64,000 bases of DNA from Sulfuricurvum sp. (GTDB lineage Bacteria; Campylobacterota; Campylobacteria; Campylobacterales; Sulfurimonadaceae). Both the position numbers and the translations under genes were made by a program. Shown here one piece after another: positions 9,220-18,669 of the stretch (its first letter is position 1; every line of letters starts with the position of its first letter). Where the stretch lies: positions 1-64,000 of the forward strand of contig NZ_JAQTNN010000006.1 in assembly GCF_028713855.1 (NCBI RefSeq). Direction: 5' to 3'. Under the pieces are notes generated by a model, which was not told the origin of the DNA, ran no database searches, and saw only the letters and a program-made list of their open reading frames with translations.

Positions 9220-10515
9220 TTAAAGCTCTTTTAACAACTCTTTTGCCACAACGCGATCATCAAAGGGAAGATGCTGATCGTAAATAATCTGTGATGTCTC
9301 ATCCCCTTTACCCAAAATCAATACCACTTCATCACCACTTCGTTCTTGAAGTGCCTGAGCAATTGCATTACGGCGATTGACATCTACAAATACATTGCTT
9401 TTATCTTCAATCCCTGCCAAAATATCTTCGATGATAAGATCAGGGTCTTCAAACCGTGGGTTATCGCTGGTAACATAAAGTTTTTTAGCATAGGTACTGG
9501 CAACTCGTCCCATCAACGGGCGTTTAGATCGATCACGATCACCACCAGCACCGAAAACGACAAGCACCTCTTTTTCTTTGAGGGCATTAAGTACCTGTTC
9601 CATTCCATCGGGGGTATGGGCAAAATCGACGATAACGAGAGGTGACTCGCTCACTACTTCCATACGACCGCTAACACCGCCAAAATTTTCAACCGCATCC
9701 GCAATTTTTTCCAAACTTTCATTCGTAACTAAATGAACAGCAGCCATTGCCGCAGTGATATTGTAGAGATTAAAAAAACCGTGAAGTGACGTGACAAACG
9801 GGACATGATCTTCGAAATGTTTCAACACACCGCTTACCCCGTTATTGAGCGAATACGCAATAATCTTGTAAGTAGCAGGATTTTCAACTCCATACGTATA
9901 AGCATTTTTAAAATTGAACTGAGCTTTAGGTTCATCTCTATTAACCAGTTTTTTTATCTCATCTTGGAAAAAGAGATTTTTAATTCGCGTATACTCTTCA
10001 ATACTCTCATGATAATCAAGATGATCTTGAGTAATATTGGTCAAAATTTTTAATCCGAACGTAATCCCGGCAATCCGTTCCTGCTCAATCGCATGCGAAC
10101 TCACTTCCATGATGAAATACTCACATCCCTGCGCTATCGCTTGAGCCATATGACGATATGTATTGAGTACGGTAGGTGTCGTCAGTGTTTTCCCCTCTAC
10201 CGGTGCATCATTCATAAAAAATCCGCGCGTCCCCTGCATCGCCGTTTTATGCCCCAAATCAAGTAAAATGGAATATATAGCACTCGCCGTAGTCGTTTTA
10301 CCGTTTGTACCGGTGATACCGATAACACAAATGCGATCAAGTCCAAAAAGTTTCCAGCACTCATCCGGAGTCACAATCGAATGAGCTCCGTGCGCATGGG
10401 CATCCTCTATGTATTTCTCATTTTGTTTCGTCAATAAAAAAGCACACTCAGCACTGCACTCACTGGAATTTTCACTGATATAACGGTACGGCTGAGCTTC
10501 AATCTCAATTTTCAA
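9220..10515 (-). CDS. murE: UDP-MurNAc-L-Ala-D-Glu:meso-diaminopimelate ligase
   Basis: 431 residues, shorter than E. coli MurE (about 495) because the N-terminal domain is reduced, as is common in this phylum. ATP-binding loop GITGTNGKTTT near residue 65. TSDNPRFEDP near residue 332 holds the DNPR motif that marks meso-diaminopimelate specificity. It adds the third residue of the peptidoglycan stem peptide in the cytoplasm. Its start lies inside the last codons of the upstream TPR gene (11-base overlap). Confidence 0.93.
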   Translation of the reverse strand: MKIEIEAQPYRYISENSSECSAECAFLLTKQNEKYIEDAHAHGAHSIVTPDECWKLFGLDRICVIGITGTNGKTTTASAIYSILLDLGHKTAMQGTRGFFMNDAPVEGKTLTTPTVLNTYRHMAQAIAQGCEYFIMEVSSHAIEQERIAGITFGLKILTNITQDHLDYHESIEEYTRIKNLFFQDEIKKLVNRDEPKAQFNFKNAYTYGVENPATYKIIAYSLNNGVSGVLKHFEDHVPFVTSLHGFFNLYNITAAMAAVHLVTNESLEKIADAVENFGGVSGRMEVVSESPLVIVDFAHTPDGMEQVLNALKEKEVLVVFGAGGDRDRSKRPLMGRVASTYAKKLYVTSDNPRFEDPDLIIEDILAGIEDKSNVFVDVNRRNAIAQALQERSGDEVVLILGKGDETSQIIYDQHLPFDDRVVAKELLKEL

Positions 10516-11098
10516 TGCTTTTTCCTTTGGCTAAACGGCGTAACAAATTACGAAGCTGTCGATCATTCGGATAAACACCCAGTGCACTTTCCAAATAACT
10601 CAGAGCCATCTCATTGTAGCCATGATCAATCAAATTATCCAGAAAGTCAACGAAATCCTCTTTTTCAGTAATAATAACACGAGTTGAAAACATTATATTT
10701 TCAAAGATTCGGTTAAAATCATTTTCATCTTTGACCAACTCTTTAAATTCAGTATACATAATACCGTCTTCATAAGCCAAACGCTGTTTAATGGTTTCAT
10801 CAAATAAACCTGATAGCTGGTCAAGGGTTCCGTCCATAGTCTCCAAAATTTCAGAGATAACAACATCTGCTTGCTCTACATCTTCATTGCGTAAGATTGT
10901 GTAGTAATCAAATAACGCCTCTCCGGCGCTTTCACCGCTCATTGCCATATCTGACAAAATGGCGCCGTTATAAGCCTCTTTCGAATCCGGATGATCCTTT
11001 AGCGCCAATGAATAATCACGCAATGCTTCATTGTATTGACCCGCCAAAAAATGTTCATTTGCTTGATTGAGGGTTTTTGATAAATTAATTGTTTTCAT
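10505..11098 (-). CDS. Tetratricopeptide-repeat protein
   Basis: 197 residues, all helical and without a signal peptide. A clear TPR unit lies near residues 12-45 (LNQANEHFLAGQYNEALRDY), and a weaker one at the C-terminus (ALSYLESALGVYPNDRQLRN). The middle is acidic. It is likely a cytoplasmic scaffold; the partner is unknown. The overlap with murE implies co-expression but not necessarily a shared pathway. Confidence 0.75.
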   Translation of the reverse strand: MKTINLSKTLNQANEHFLAGQYNEALRDYSLALKDHPDSKEAYNGAILSDMAMSGESAGEALFDYYTILRNEDVEQADVVISEILETMDGTLDQLSGLFDETIKQRLAYEDGIMYTEFKELVKDENDFNRIFENIMFSTRVIITEKEDFVDFLDNLIDHGYNEMALSYLESALGVYPNDRQLRNLLRRLAKGKSIEN

Positions 11099-11146
11099 AG
11101 TTGTCCCTCCTATGTGTTTACCTAATATCGGCTCAATTTTCTTGAA

Positions 11147-11422
11147 TTATAATGCATCGATTTGATGTTCCATGCCGTGAGGCACGTTTATAACAGTCAA
11201 CTCCGGATGAATATCCATACGTAACTGGCGTTCAACGCCGTATTTCAATGTATTTCCGCTGCTTGAACATCCAATACATGCACCTTGTAGTTGTACATAA
11301 ATCGTTCCATTCTTAACGGTTAGGAATACAATATCACCACCATCTAATGCTAAACTTGGGCGAATTTTATCAATGACGTTTCGAACCGGTTGCATCAGTT
11401 CTTCATCGCTAAATGGAATCAT
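11147..11422 (-). CDS. NifU C-terminal-domain Fe-S scaffold protein
   Basis: 91 residues consisting only of the NifU C-terminal (Nfu) domain. Signature LDGGDIVFL and the cluster ligand pair CIGCSSS near residue 49. It should bind a 4Fe-4S cluster between two monomers and hand it to apo-proteins. Short stand-alone Nfu proteins are usual in this phylum, which uses a NIF-type assembly system. Confidence 0.9.
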   Translation of the reverse strand: MIPFSDEELMQPVRNVIDKIRPSLALDGGDIVFLTVKNGTIYVQLQGACIGCSSSGNTLKYGVERQLRMDIHPELTVINVPHGMEHQIDAL

Positions 11423-11550
11423 AGTTATTGTACCTTTTAAAGCTCAAATATCGTGTAATAATATAAAAAATGGGCTAAACATGCACTAATGCGAAAAGGA
11501 TAGTTTTAGAGCGAAGCTCGATTTAAGGGGGTGATGGGTTATTGAACTCG

Positions 11551-11901
11551 TTAAACGAGTTCAATGTATGCCATCGGTGTAGCATCACCGCGGCGGATAC
11601 GAGTTTTAACGATACGGGTATACCCGCCGTTACGCTCGTTGTATTTAGGGGCAACTTCGTTGATAAGTTGCTTAGTTGCTTCTTTATTTTGTAATACAGC
11701 AAACACTGAACGGTGTGCATTCGCATCACCGACACGTGCAGTTGTAATCAATTTTTCGGCAAATGAACGAAGTTCTTTTGCTTTAATCAACGTTGTTTCA
11801 ATTTTACCGTGTTCAATCAACGCAATGCTAAGGTTAGTCAACAAAGCTTCACGATGTGCGCTCGTTCGACCTAGCTTGCGGTATCCGTGACGATGTCTCA
11901 T
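11551..11901 (-). CDS. rplQ: 50S ribosomal protein bL17
   Basis: 116 residues starting [23 protein letters not shown], the universal bL17 N-terminus. Last gene of the alpha operon, 27 bases after rpoA. A short GAGC-TTC-GCTC hairpin at 11509-11519 follows the stop but has no good T-run, so I do not call it a terminator. Confidence 0.97.
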   Translation of the reverse strand: MRHRHGYRKLGRTSAHREALLTNLSIALIEHGKIETTLIKAKELRSFAEKLITTARVGDANAHRSVFAVLQNKEATKQLINEVAPKYNERNGGYTRIVKTRIRRGDATPMAYIELV

Positions 11902-11928
11902 GAGATACTTCCTATATTGTATTAAAGC

Positions 11929-12921
11929 TTATTCAGCTTCGATTTTCTTTTTGATTGCGCTGATGAGATCATCCGCGATATCTTGTCCAACAGAATAACC
12001 GTATTCAGTGATTTTTTCTAAAATCTCTTCAAACGATTTTTTTCCAAGGTTTTTAACTTCTTTCAAATCATTTTGGCTCATCATAACGATTTCACCAATG
12101 TATTTGATGTTTGAACGATCCAAACAATTGAAACTACGCGCACTTAGACCAAGGTCTTCGATGCGAGCACCCAAACGTTTGAGTTCTGGATGCTCGTCGC
12201 CGCGTTCAGTTGCTGCTGGAGCTTTGATACTCACTTCGCTGTTGAAAACAGCCATTTGAGCGTACATAACTTCCAAAGCGTTTTTAAACGCATCGACCGG
12301 TGAAATTTGTCCGTCAGTAAGAATGTTAATAACCACTTTTTCAAAATTAGGGTTATCTTCAACAAGGACGTTTTCGATAGCATACGTAGCACGGCGAACC
12401 GGCGTAAAATAAGCATCAAGAGCGATGTAACCATCACTTAATACGTCCCGTACATCTTCACTCGGTGCATAACCGATACCCTGATGAATTTTTACGGTGA
12501 AAGTTAACGTCGCATCTTCATTCAACGTTGCCAAAAATGAATTTGGCGTTACCACTTCAACATCGTCATTATCCAAATCACGTCCATGAATTTCACAAGG
12601 GCCTGCGAAACTGTAAGTGATCTCTTTCTCTTTGAGTCCGTTTTTCAATTTGAAACGAACCCCTTTGAGGTTAATGATAAAATCCGAAATGTCTTCAAGC
12701 ATACCGCGCACAGAGTCAAATTCATGCTTAGCACCCTCAATTTTAATACCGATCGGTGCGTATCCAACCGAACTGCTTAACAAAAAGCGGCGAAGTGGAT
12801 GAGCGAGTGAAACCGCAAATCCGGTTTCAAACGGATAAGCAATGATGTTTGCTTCATTCGCGCTGATTTGTTCGACGACAAACTCTTTCGGAAGAAGCGG
12901 TGATGTCTTAATTTTTTTCAT
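11929..12921 (-). CDS. rpoA: RNA polymerase alpha subunit
   Basis: 330 residues. N-terminal dimerisation and assembly domain includes [10 protein letters not shown]-type [12 protein letters not shown] near residue 40. A linker leads to the alpha-CTD with [16 protein letters not shown] near residue 272 and [10 protein letters not shown]. Full-length, so able to contact UP elements and activators. Located between rpsD and rplQ as in most bacteria. Confidence 0.97.
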   Translation of the reverse strand: MKKIKTSPLLPKEFVVEQISANEANIIAYPFETGFAVSLAHPLRRFLLSSSVGYAPIGIKIEGAKHEFDSVRGMLEDISDFIINLKGVRFKLKNGLKEKEITYSFAGPCEIHGRDLDNDDVEVVTPNSFLATLNEDATLTFTVKIHQGIGYAPSEDVRDVLSDGYIALDAYFTPVRRATYAIENVLVEDNPNFEKVVINILTDGQISPVDAFKNALEVMYAQMAVFNSEVSIKAPAATERGDEHPELKRLGARIEDLGLSARSFNCLDRSNIKYIGEIVMMSQNDLKEVKNLGKKSFEEILEKITEYGYSVGQDIADDLISAIKKKIEAE

Positions 12922-12944
12922 GCTGAACGCCCTTTCTTTAATGA

Positions 12945-13571
12945 TTATTTCGAGTAAAGCTCGACGATTAGACGTTCTTCAACAGGGATAACAACCTCTT
13001 CACGCTCTGGAAGACGTGTGAAAATACCGAACGCTTTTTCTTGATCGATGTCAACCCATGCCGCAAGACCGGTTTGGTTGGTCAACTCAATCGCACGAAC
13101 GATTTGGTTGTTCTTTTTAGTTTTCTCGTGGATTTCCACTTTTTGACCCGGTTTTACGCGGTAAGATGGAATATCAACACGTTTGCCGTCAACCAATACG
13201 TGACCGTGGTTTACCAATTGGCGTGCAAAACGACGAGTCGTTGCAAATCCCATACGGTAAACAACGTTGTCAAGACGTTGCTCAAGAAGCATTACCAAGT
13301 TTGTACCGGTATTACCTGTACGACGTTTTGCTTCACCGAACAATGAACGCATTTGTTTTTCGCTCAAACCGTACATGAATTTCGCTTTTTGTTTTTCGCG
13401 AAGCTGTGTACCGTATTCAGAAATTTTTGTACGGCGTTGACCGTGTTGTCCTGGTCCGTAAGGACGTTTGTCAAGGGCACTTTTACCTGCAAGACGACGC
13501 TCACCTTTTAAACCAAGGCTAACACCGAATCTTCTTTCGATTTTTTCTACGGGTCCTCTATATCTTGCCAT
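12945..13571 (-). CDS. rpsD: 30S ribosomal protein uS4
   Basis: 208 residues, [26 protein letters not shown] start and an S4 RNA-binding domain ([19 protein letters not shown]) near residue 98. Primary 16S rRNA binder and, in many bacteria, translational regulator of the alpha operon. No zinc-type Cys cluster is present in the N-terminus (the cysteine-free C-minus form). Confidence 0.97.
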   Translation of the reverse strand: MARYRGPVEKIERRFGVSLGLKGERRLAGKSALDKRPYGPGQHGQRRTKISEYGTQLREKQKAKFMYGLSEKQMRSLFGEAKRRTGNTGTNLVMLLEQRLDNVVYRMGFATTRRFARQLVNHGHVLVDGKRVDIPSYRVKPGQKVEIHEKTKKNNQIVRAIELTNQTGLAAWVDIDQEKAFGIFTRLPEREEVVIPVEERLIVELYSK

Positions 13572-13582
13572 TGCTAAACTCC

Positions 13583-13975
13583 TTAGACTCGTCGGCGCTT
13601 AGGCGCACGACATCCATTGTGTGGTAGTGGAGTAACGTCTTTCATGAAAGAAACACGGAGACCTTCAATCGCACCAACACTTTTAACTGCTGTTTCACGG
13701 CCAGAACCTGGACCTTGAACTTTAATTCCCACTTCTTTAATTCCGTGGACCATTGCTTTTTCGAGCGCAGATTCTACTGCTTGTTGAGCAGCAAACGGAG
13801 TTGACTTTTTAGAACCTTTGAAACCAAGGGCACCAGCCGAACTCCATGCGATCATATTACCCATTTCATCTGTTACCGTTACAAGGGTATTATTGAATGA
13901 TGCCAAGATATGAACGATACCTCGCGCAATATTCTTTTTTACAATTTTTTTACGGGTTGCTTTTCTTTTTGCCAT
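13583..13975 (-). CDS. rpsK: 30S ribosomal protein uS11
   Basis: 130 residues. Conserved [22 protein letters not shown] and the C-terminal [18 protein letters not shown] tail, which lies near the decoding platform. In the usual operon position between uS13 and uS4. Confidence 0.97.
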   Translation of the reverse strand: MAKRKATRKKIVKKNIARGIVHILASFNNTLVTVTDEMGNMIAWSSAGALGFKGSKKSTPFAAQQAVESALEKAMVHGIKEVGIKVQGPGSGRETAVKSVGAIEGLRVSFMKDVTPLPHNGCRAPKRRRV

Positions 13976-13986
13976 ACTCTAATCCC

Positions 13987-14358
13987 TTACTTTGTAACTG
14001 AGCCGACAGTTTTCTTCTTACCTTTGCGCGTACGTGCATTGGTTTTGGTTTTTTGACCACGGCATGGGAGACCTTTACGATGACGAAGACCACGGTAAGA
14101 ACCAAGATCCATCAACGCTTTAATATCCATAGCGACTTGTTTACGAAGGTCACCCTCTACAGCGATACCGCTGCTTCGGATCTCTTTAGCAAGCGTTGCC
14201 GCTTCATCTTCGCTGAGTTCGAATACACGCTTGTTGTAATCGAGCCCTGTAGCATCCAAAATTTTGCGTGAAGTATGTAAACCGATACCATAGATATAAG
14301 TTAATGCATATTCCAAACGTTTTTTCTTAGGTAAGTCCACACCAGCAATACGTGCCAT
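13987..14358 (-). CDS. rpsM: 30S ribosomal protein uS13
   Basis: 123 residues. [10 protein letters not shown] start, [25 protein letters not shown]-type C-terminal basic tail. It contacts the A- and P-site tRNAs and forms an inter-subunit bridge. Immediately preceded by rpmJ with 2 bases between them. Confidence 0.97.
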   Translation of the reverse strand: MARIAGVDLPKKKRLEYALTYIYGIGLHTSRKILDATGLDYNKRVFELSEDEAATLAKEIRSSGIAVEGDLRKQVAMDIKALMDLGSYRGLRHRKGLPCRGQKTKTNARTRKGKKKTVGSVTK

Positions 14359-14360
14359 GC

Positions 14361-14474
14361 TTATCCTTGTCTTTGTTTATGTTTTGGGGTTTTGCAGATT
14401 ACGCGAACGACCCCTTTGCGCTTGATGATTTTACAATCGTCGCACATTTTCTTCACTGAAGAACGTACTTTCAT
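14361..14474 (-). CDS. rpmJ: 50S ribosomal protein bL36
   Basis: A 37-residue gene read directly from the bases: [15 protein letters not shown] then a basic body ending [10 protein letters not shown]. The zinc ligands C11, C14, C27 and H32 are all present, so this is the zinc-binding (C-plus) form. It opens the cluster rpmJ-rpsM-rpsK-rpsD-rpoA-rplQ. GGAG before the ATG serves as ribosome binding site. Confidence 0.96.
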   Translation of the reverse strand: MKVRSSVKKMCDDCKIIKRKGVVRVICKTPKHKQRQG

Positions 14475-14605
14475 CGGTAGGCTCCGTTGATTTAAATCAC
14501 TTGCTTCTCGTAGGTGGAAATTGATCACACCAATACTTGTAACTACGATTAAACGCAGTTATAAACATTCAATTCTATTTGTCCGAGAGGGCAAAGTGGA
14601 CGCGT

Positions 14606-14611
14606 ATAATA
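14606..14611 (-). promoter_or_regulatory. Candidate -10 box of the alpha operon
   Basis: In the 180-base space between hom and rpmJ the minus strand reads TGTATTATACG, a reasonable -10 element, embedded in an AT-rich tract and with no clear -35. It would give a leader of about 125 bases before rpmJ. A nearby TATACT is an alternative. Confidence 0.35.
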
Positions 14612-14653
14612 CAGTATATAAGGTTAAATTTTTATTAAGGTATGAAATAGAAG

Positions 14654-14689
14654 TATGATTTGAATTGTGATTACACAATTCGAATCATA
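14654..14689 (-). terminator. 16-bp perfect hairpin spanning the hom stop codon
   Basis: TATGATT-T-GAATTGTG, a 4-base loop ATTA, then CACAATTC-G-AATCATA: a 16-bp stem with a single G.T wobble. The hom stop codon falls in the loop and the last five hom codons form one arm. There is no long T-run after it, so it could end hom transcription, protect its 3' end, or act as a protein-binding palindrome ahead of the ribosomal operon. Confidence 0.5.
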
Positions 14690-15930
14690 AAGGGTTGTTC
14701 GAGTACAGCATCCAAGGCTTCAAGATGTTCCATCAACTGATGAATCGCTCTCTCTGTCGCTTCATGGGTTGCAAAAAGCAGGTGGGCACACTCTGTTTCG
14801 GAGGGACGCTGAATCACCGCTTCGATTGAAATCGCCTCATTGGCAAAAAGTTGAGTAATCTGTGCCAAAATACCAGGCTTATCCGATACACGGAGACGAA
14901 GGTAATATTTTGAACGGATATCGTCTTGATTTTTTAGATGCAAACCTTCTTCGAGCGGATGGTTAAACCCGAGCATCGGTGAGCGTTTGCCGGAGCGAAC
15001 AATATCGATAATATTTGCGACTACCGCACTGGCCGTTGCATTACCGCCAGCTCCCGGTCCGTAATAGAGTGTTTCGCCGACACGGTCACCGACGACACTG
15101 ATCCCATTCATAACACCGTCAATTTTTGCAATCATTGCGTCTTCATCAACCAAAGCAGCATGAACACGCAATTCGACTTCATCCCCGTCACGTTTAGCAA
15201 TCCCTAAGAGCTTAATGGTGTATCCGAACTCTTTGGCAAATGCTATATCATCCGGCGTAATACCCTCGATCCCCTCAATCAAAATCTCTTCAGGTTTGGC
15301 ATCAATACCATATGCGATAGATGCTAAAATGAGAAGTTTGTGCGCTGCGTCAAATCCGCCGATATCAAATGTCGGATCTGCTTCGGCATATCCAAGAGCC
15401 TGTGCTTCTGTTAAAACACTCTCAAAAGAGGCACCTTCGTTCATCATTTTGGTCAGCATGAAATTACACGTACCGTTCATAATCCCCATAATCGAAAGAA
15501 TATGATTCGCCGATAGTCCGTCACGCAAAGCATTGATAATCGGAATGCCCCCTGCAACACTTGCCTCAAATTCAAACGGAATATCTCCAGCAATCTCTTG
15601 AAGTTCATAACGGTGATACGCAAGGAGGGCTTTGTTTGCGGTTACTACCGCTTTACCGTTTTGAAGCGCTTTTTTAACGACGGCAAGCGGAAGCTCAATG
15701 CCACCCATTAATTCAACAACAATGTCGATTTCGGGGTCATCGACAATATCATACGGATTTTGTGAAAGGACGATTGAGAGATCGGATGCTTTTTCCAAAT
15801 TACGAACAACACCGCTTTTAACAATAATATCATCTCCGGAACGTGCCGAGATGATATTTTTATTTTCTCTTAAAATCTCTACAACAGCACGTCCTACCGT
15901 TCCGACACCGATAACGCCGACACGTGTCAC
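14671..15930 (-). CDS. hom: Homoserine dehydrogenase
   Basis: 419 residues. NAD(P)-binding GVIGVGTVGRAVVEIL at the N-terminus, catalytic-domain motif GTCNFMLTKM near residue 154 and a C-terminal ACT domain (RLRVSDKPGILAQI) for threonine feedback control. It reduces aspartate semialdehyde to homoserine. Its start overlaps the end of the aminotransferase gene by 4 bases, giving a two-gene amino-acid operon. Confidence 0.95.
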   Translation of the reverse strand: MTRVGVIGVGTVGRAVVEILRENKNIISARSGDDIIVKSGVVRNLEKASDLSIVLSQNPYDIVDDPEIDIVVELMGGIELPLAVVKKALQNGKAVVTANKALLAYHRYELQEIAGDIPFEFEASVAGGIPIINALRDGLSANHILSIMGIMNGTCNFMLTKMMNEGASFESVLTEAQALGYAEADPTFDIGGFDAAHKLLILASIAYGIDAKPEEILIEGIEGITPDDIAFAKEFGYTIKLLGIAKRDGDEVELRVHAALVDEDAMIAKIDGVMNGISVVGDRVGETLYYGPGAGGNATASAVVANIIDIVRSGKRSPMLGFNHPLEEGLHLKNQDDIRSKYYLRLRVSDKPGILAQITQLFANEAISIEAVIQRPSETECAHLLFATHEATERAIHQLMEHLEALDAVLEQPFMIRIV

Positions 15931-17150
15931 TCAACACCCTTACAATTCAACGTACTCAAAAACTGCTTGATATTTTTAGCCGCTTGACGGATACGCTTAT
16001 CATTTTCGATCAATGCAATACGAACATACTCATCACCGTAATCCCCAAAACCGATCCCCGGAGCTACCGCGACATTGGCTTCGACCAACAATCGCTTAGA
16101 AAATTCAAGGCTCCCCATATGAATGGCACATTCCGGTATTTTAGCCCATACGAACATCGATGCCTGATTACGGCGCAAAGGCCATCCTGCACGGTTGAAT
16201 GCATCAATCAACACATCTTGACGATGATCGTATTTATCGGTAATTTCCTGTACACAGGTTTGATCACCGTTGAGCGCAATAGTAGCCGCCACTTGGATCG
16301 GGGTGAACATCCCGTAATCCAGCCAGCTTTTGATTTTTTGCAGTGCGCCGATTAATTTAGCGTTTCCGACGAAGAAACCGACACGCCACCCCGCCATATT
16401 GTAGCTTTTGGAAAGAGTAAAGCTCTCAACCGCCACATCTTTCGCTCCCGGAACCGACATAATAGATGGAGTTTTGTAACCATCAAATGTCAAATCACCG
16501 TACGCAATATCACTGATAATATAGAATCGTTCCCGCTTTGCCATCTCGACGATACGGGTATAAAATTCAGGAGTTACCGTCGCAGTCGTAGGATTGTGGG
16601 GGAAATTAACGACTACGTATTTAGGTTTTGGAAACGATACGTGAAACGCTTCTTCCAATCGTTCGAAAAACAAATCTTCATCCACTTTATAATCTTCATC
16701 GAAAGGAAGTTTCATTTTTTGAACGTTTCCGCCGGCTAAAATAAAAGCATACGAGTGGATCGGATACGTCGGGTCAGGGACAACTGCCACATCTCCCGGG
16801 TTCGTAATAGCATACGCTAAATGGGCGTACCCTTCTTTTGACCCCATTGTCGCAACGGTTTCAGTATCCGGATCGAGATCAACATCGTAACGGCGTTTGT
16901 ACCAATCACAAATCGCTTGACGAAGTTTTGGGATACCTTTGGAAACCGAATAGCCGTGGGTTTTGGTTTTTTGTGCTGATTCTACCAACTTTTTACGGAT
17001 ATGTTCCGGGGTATCGCCATCAGGGTTTCCCATACTAAAATCGATAACATCGGCTCCGGCACGTCTGCGTGCCATTTTAAGCTCATTTACTTCGGCAAAT
17101 ACATATTTCGGGAGGCGTTTAATCCGGTCAAATTGGATTTCATCAAACAT
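15927..17150 (-). CDS. Class I aminotransferase, AlaC/DapL-type
   Basis: 407 residues, starting MFDEIQFDRIKRLPKYVF and very like E. coli AlaC (YfdZ) in the N-terminus, including DFSMGNPDGDTPEHI. The PLP lysine is in ESFTLSKSYNMAGWRVGF near residue 240. It could be a glutamate-pyruvate aminotransferase or LL-diaminopimelate aminotransferase; databases label close relatives either way. Coupling to hom favours a role in the aspartate-family pathway, but this is inference. Confidence 0.85.
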   Translation of the reverse strand: MFDEIQFDRIKRLPKYVFAEVNELKMARRRAGADVIDFSMGNPDGDTPEHIRKKLVESAQKTKTHGYSVSKGIPKLRQAICDWYKRRYDVDLDPDTETVATMGSKEGYAHLAYAITNPGDVAVVPDPTYPIHSYAFILAGGNVQKMKLPFDEDYKVDEDLFFERLEEAFHVSFPKPKYVVVNFPHNPTTATVTPEFYTRIVEMAKRERFYIISDIAYGDLTFDGYKTPSIMSVPGAKDVAVESFTLSKSYNMAGWRVGFFVGNAKLIGALQKIKSWLDYGMFTPIQVAATIALNGDQTCVQEITDKYDHRQDVLIDAFNRAGWPLRRNQASMFVWAKIPECAIHMGSLEFSKRLLVEANVAVAPGIGFGDYGDEYVRIALIENDKRIRQAAKNIKQFLSTLNCKGVE

Positions 17151-17222
17151 GGCTACAACCTGTGATTAAAAAATTGCGCCATTTTAGCATAAGAGGCTTA
17201 GTTTTTATATAATACGCGCGAG

Positions 17223-17852
17223 TTATCGTCCTGGGCTCATAGACTCAATCCACATCCCCTCTTTAAGCACTTTCATCCCTTGCGCATTGGAGATTTTGAG
17301 ATAATAGGCACTTGGAGGAAGTTCAGACTGAAACTCGTCTTTGGGTTCCAGTGAACGATATGAAGCTAAAAGATGCATTGAAGCATCCAAAACAGCAATT
17401 TCCGGATACCATTTACCAACATAAGGGGGTTGGATTCGGATAGATTGTCCTTCTTCAACACGAAACCACTGCGCGGAGGTCACCCGTTTAAGTTCAGAGC
17501 CTTCATCGCTTCCGAGCAAAGGGGCATTCCAGAAAGCATTTTGGGTATTAAGCACCATAATAAGCCCATTTTGATCGACATGGGCGCTGTCTATGCGAAT
17601 ACCCTGTTCTTTGAGATTTTCACCTAAAACAGCCGGTGTAAACGTTTTATTTCCACTTGCAGATCCTTGCAGTTCGCCTGCACCGTTCTCAATTGTAAAT
17701 GACCTTACATCAAATCTATATCCTATAGCATTAAATGCTTGTGTAATCGTTCTTAGACTCACCGTTGGCTCGCCGGTAAATCCGATTTGCGTATTGATCG
17801 ATACTCCAAAAAGGATACTCGGAGCCAATAAAAACGGTGTGAAGCGTTTCAT
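17223..17852 (-). CDS. Exported protein of unknown function
   Basis: 209 residues from the ATG at 17852, which has AAGGA 8 bases upstream; a longer reading overlaps the upstream gene and lacks a site. The N-terminus MKRFTPFLLAPSILFGVSI is a plausible signal peptide. The rest looks beta-rich with a run QSIRIQPPYVGKWYPEIAVLD and no catalytic motif I recognise. Around residues 30-80 it resembles short secretin-like or STN-type repeats (TITQAFNAIGYRFDV), which I treat as a hint only. It follows the RodZ-like gene by 10 bases. Confidence 0.6.
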   Translation of the reverse strand: MKRFTPFLLAPSILFGVSINTQIGFTGEPTVSLRTITQAFNAIGYRFDVRSFTIENGAGELQGSASGNKTFTPAVLGENLKEQGIRIDSAHVDQNGLIMVLNTQNAFWNAPLLGSDEGSELKRVTSAQWFRVEEGQSIRIQPPYVGKWYPEIAVLDASMHLLASYRSLEPKDEFQSELPPSAYYLKISNAQGMKVLKEGMWIESMSPGR

Positions 17853-17862
17853 GGAATATTCC

Positions 17863-18669
17863 TTACCAGTTTTTTCCGCCGTTTCGCTCGATAAATTCAT
17901 CTTTAGTTATTGGTTTCAATGATCCGTTTTCATACACAAATCGAACGGTCTCTTTATCTTTCAACTCAGTTTTCCCCGATGAAGACTCGATTTCCAATCT
18001 TCCGTGTCCCATAAAAATCAGCCAATTTTTGGTCGTATCAATAACAATCGGATCGGCAGTAATATTTTGAATTCTTTGTCCGGTTGCCATATCGATCATC
18101 CCGTACCAAACTTTATAGGCCGGACGAATAATCAGCCCGTTTCCGGAGACAATAGAATGCGAAGCACTCGGTTTTGTTGTATTTTTCTCATTGTTTACCA
18201 TTGAAACCGTTGTGTTGGTTTCATTCATGTCTGTCACATTAGTATCTATGGTCACATCATGAACTGCAATTGGCGGTACGGTCAGCTTCATAACCGCTTC
18301 ATCCGGTTCATTCGACATTTTCCCCTGAGCAATATATCCAGCGATCATTAACATAACGATTAATGCAATTCCAACCATAATCCATTTGGGTTTGGAATTC
18401 GAAGAAGATTGCAAAATAACGGATGAGTTAGAGGAAGTTTCAACAATATGATCTTGATAATAGGTAGCGTATTCTTCTCTAATGGTATTCAAATCAATGC
18501 CGTATTCACGTTCTAAAATTGATATAAAACCCATAAATTGAACCCGTCCGATCTCACCGTAGGATTTGGTCAAAACCAATTCTACTTTATCTCGGGAGAT
18601 ATGGGTCCGTTCATGAATTTTCTCTGTCCCCAGAGCCTGCAAATCTTCGAACGTGCTACATTGTTTCAT
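17863..18669 (-). CDS. Single-pass membrane protein with RodZ-like layout
   Basis: 268 residues in three parts. Residues 1-75 form a helical, soluble region (ISRDKVELVLTKSYGEIG) that could be a helix-turn-helix-like fold. One transmembrane helix (WIMVGIALIVMLMIAGYIA) lies near residue 95. A Thr/Asn-rich linker leads to a periplasmic beta domain (TKNWLIFMGHGRLEIES). Cytoplasmic helical domain, one helix, then a small beta domain is the RodZ plan, but sequence identity to RodZ is not evident. It overlaps the TrmH gene by 4 bases. Confidence 0.55.
   Translation of the reverse strand: MKQCSTFEDLQALGTEKIHERTHISRDKVELVLTKSYGEIGRVQFMGFISILEREYGIDLNTIREEYATYYQDHIVETSSNSSVILQSSSNSKPKWIMVGIALIVMLMIAGYIAQGKMSNEPDEAVMKLTVPPIAVHDVTIDTNVTDMNETNTTVSMVNNEKNTTKPSASHSIVSGNGLIIRPAYKVWYGMIDMATGQRIQNITADPIVIDTTKNWLIFMGHGRLEIESSSGKTELKDKETVRFVYENGSLKPITKDEFIERNGGKNW

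Noticed and set aside
11509-11519. GAGC-TTC-GCTC hairpin after rplQ as a terminator
   Set aside because: Short stem and no T-run on the minus strand.
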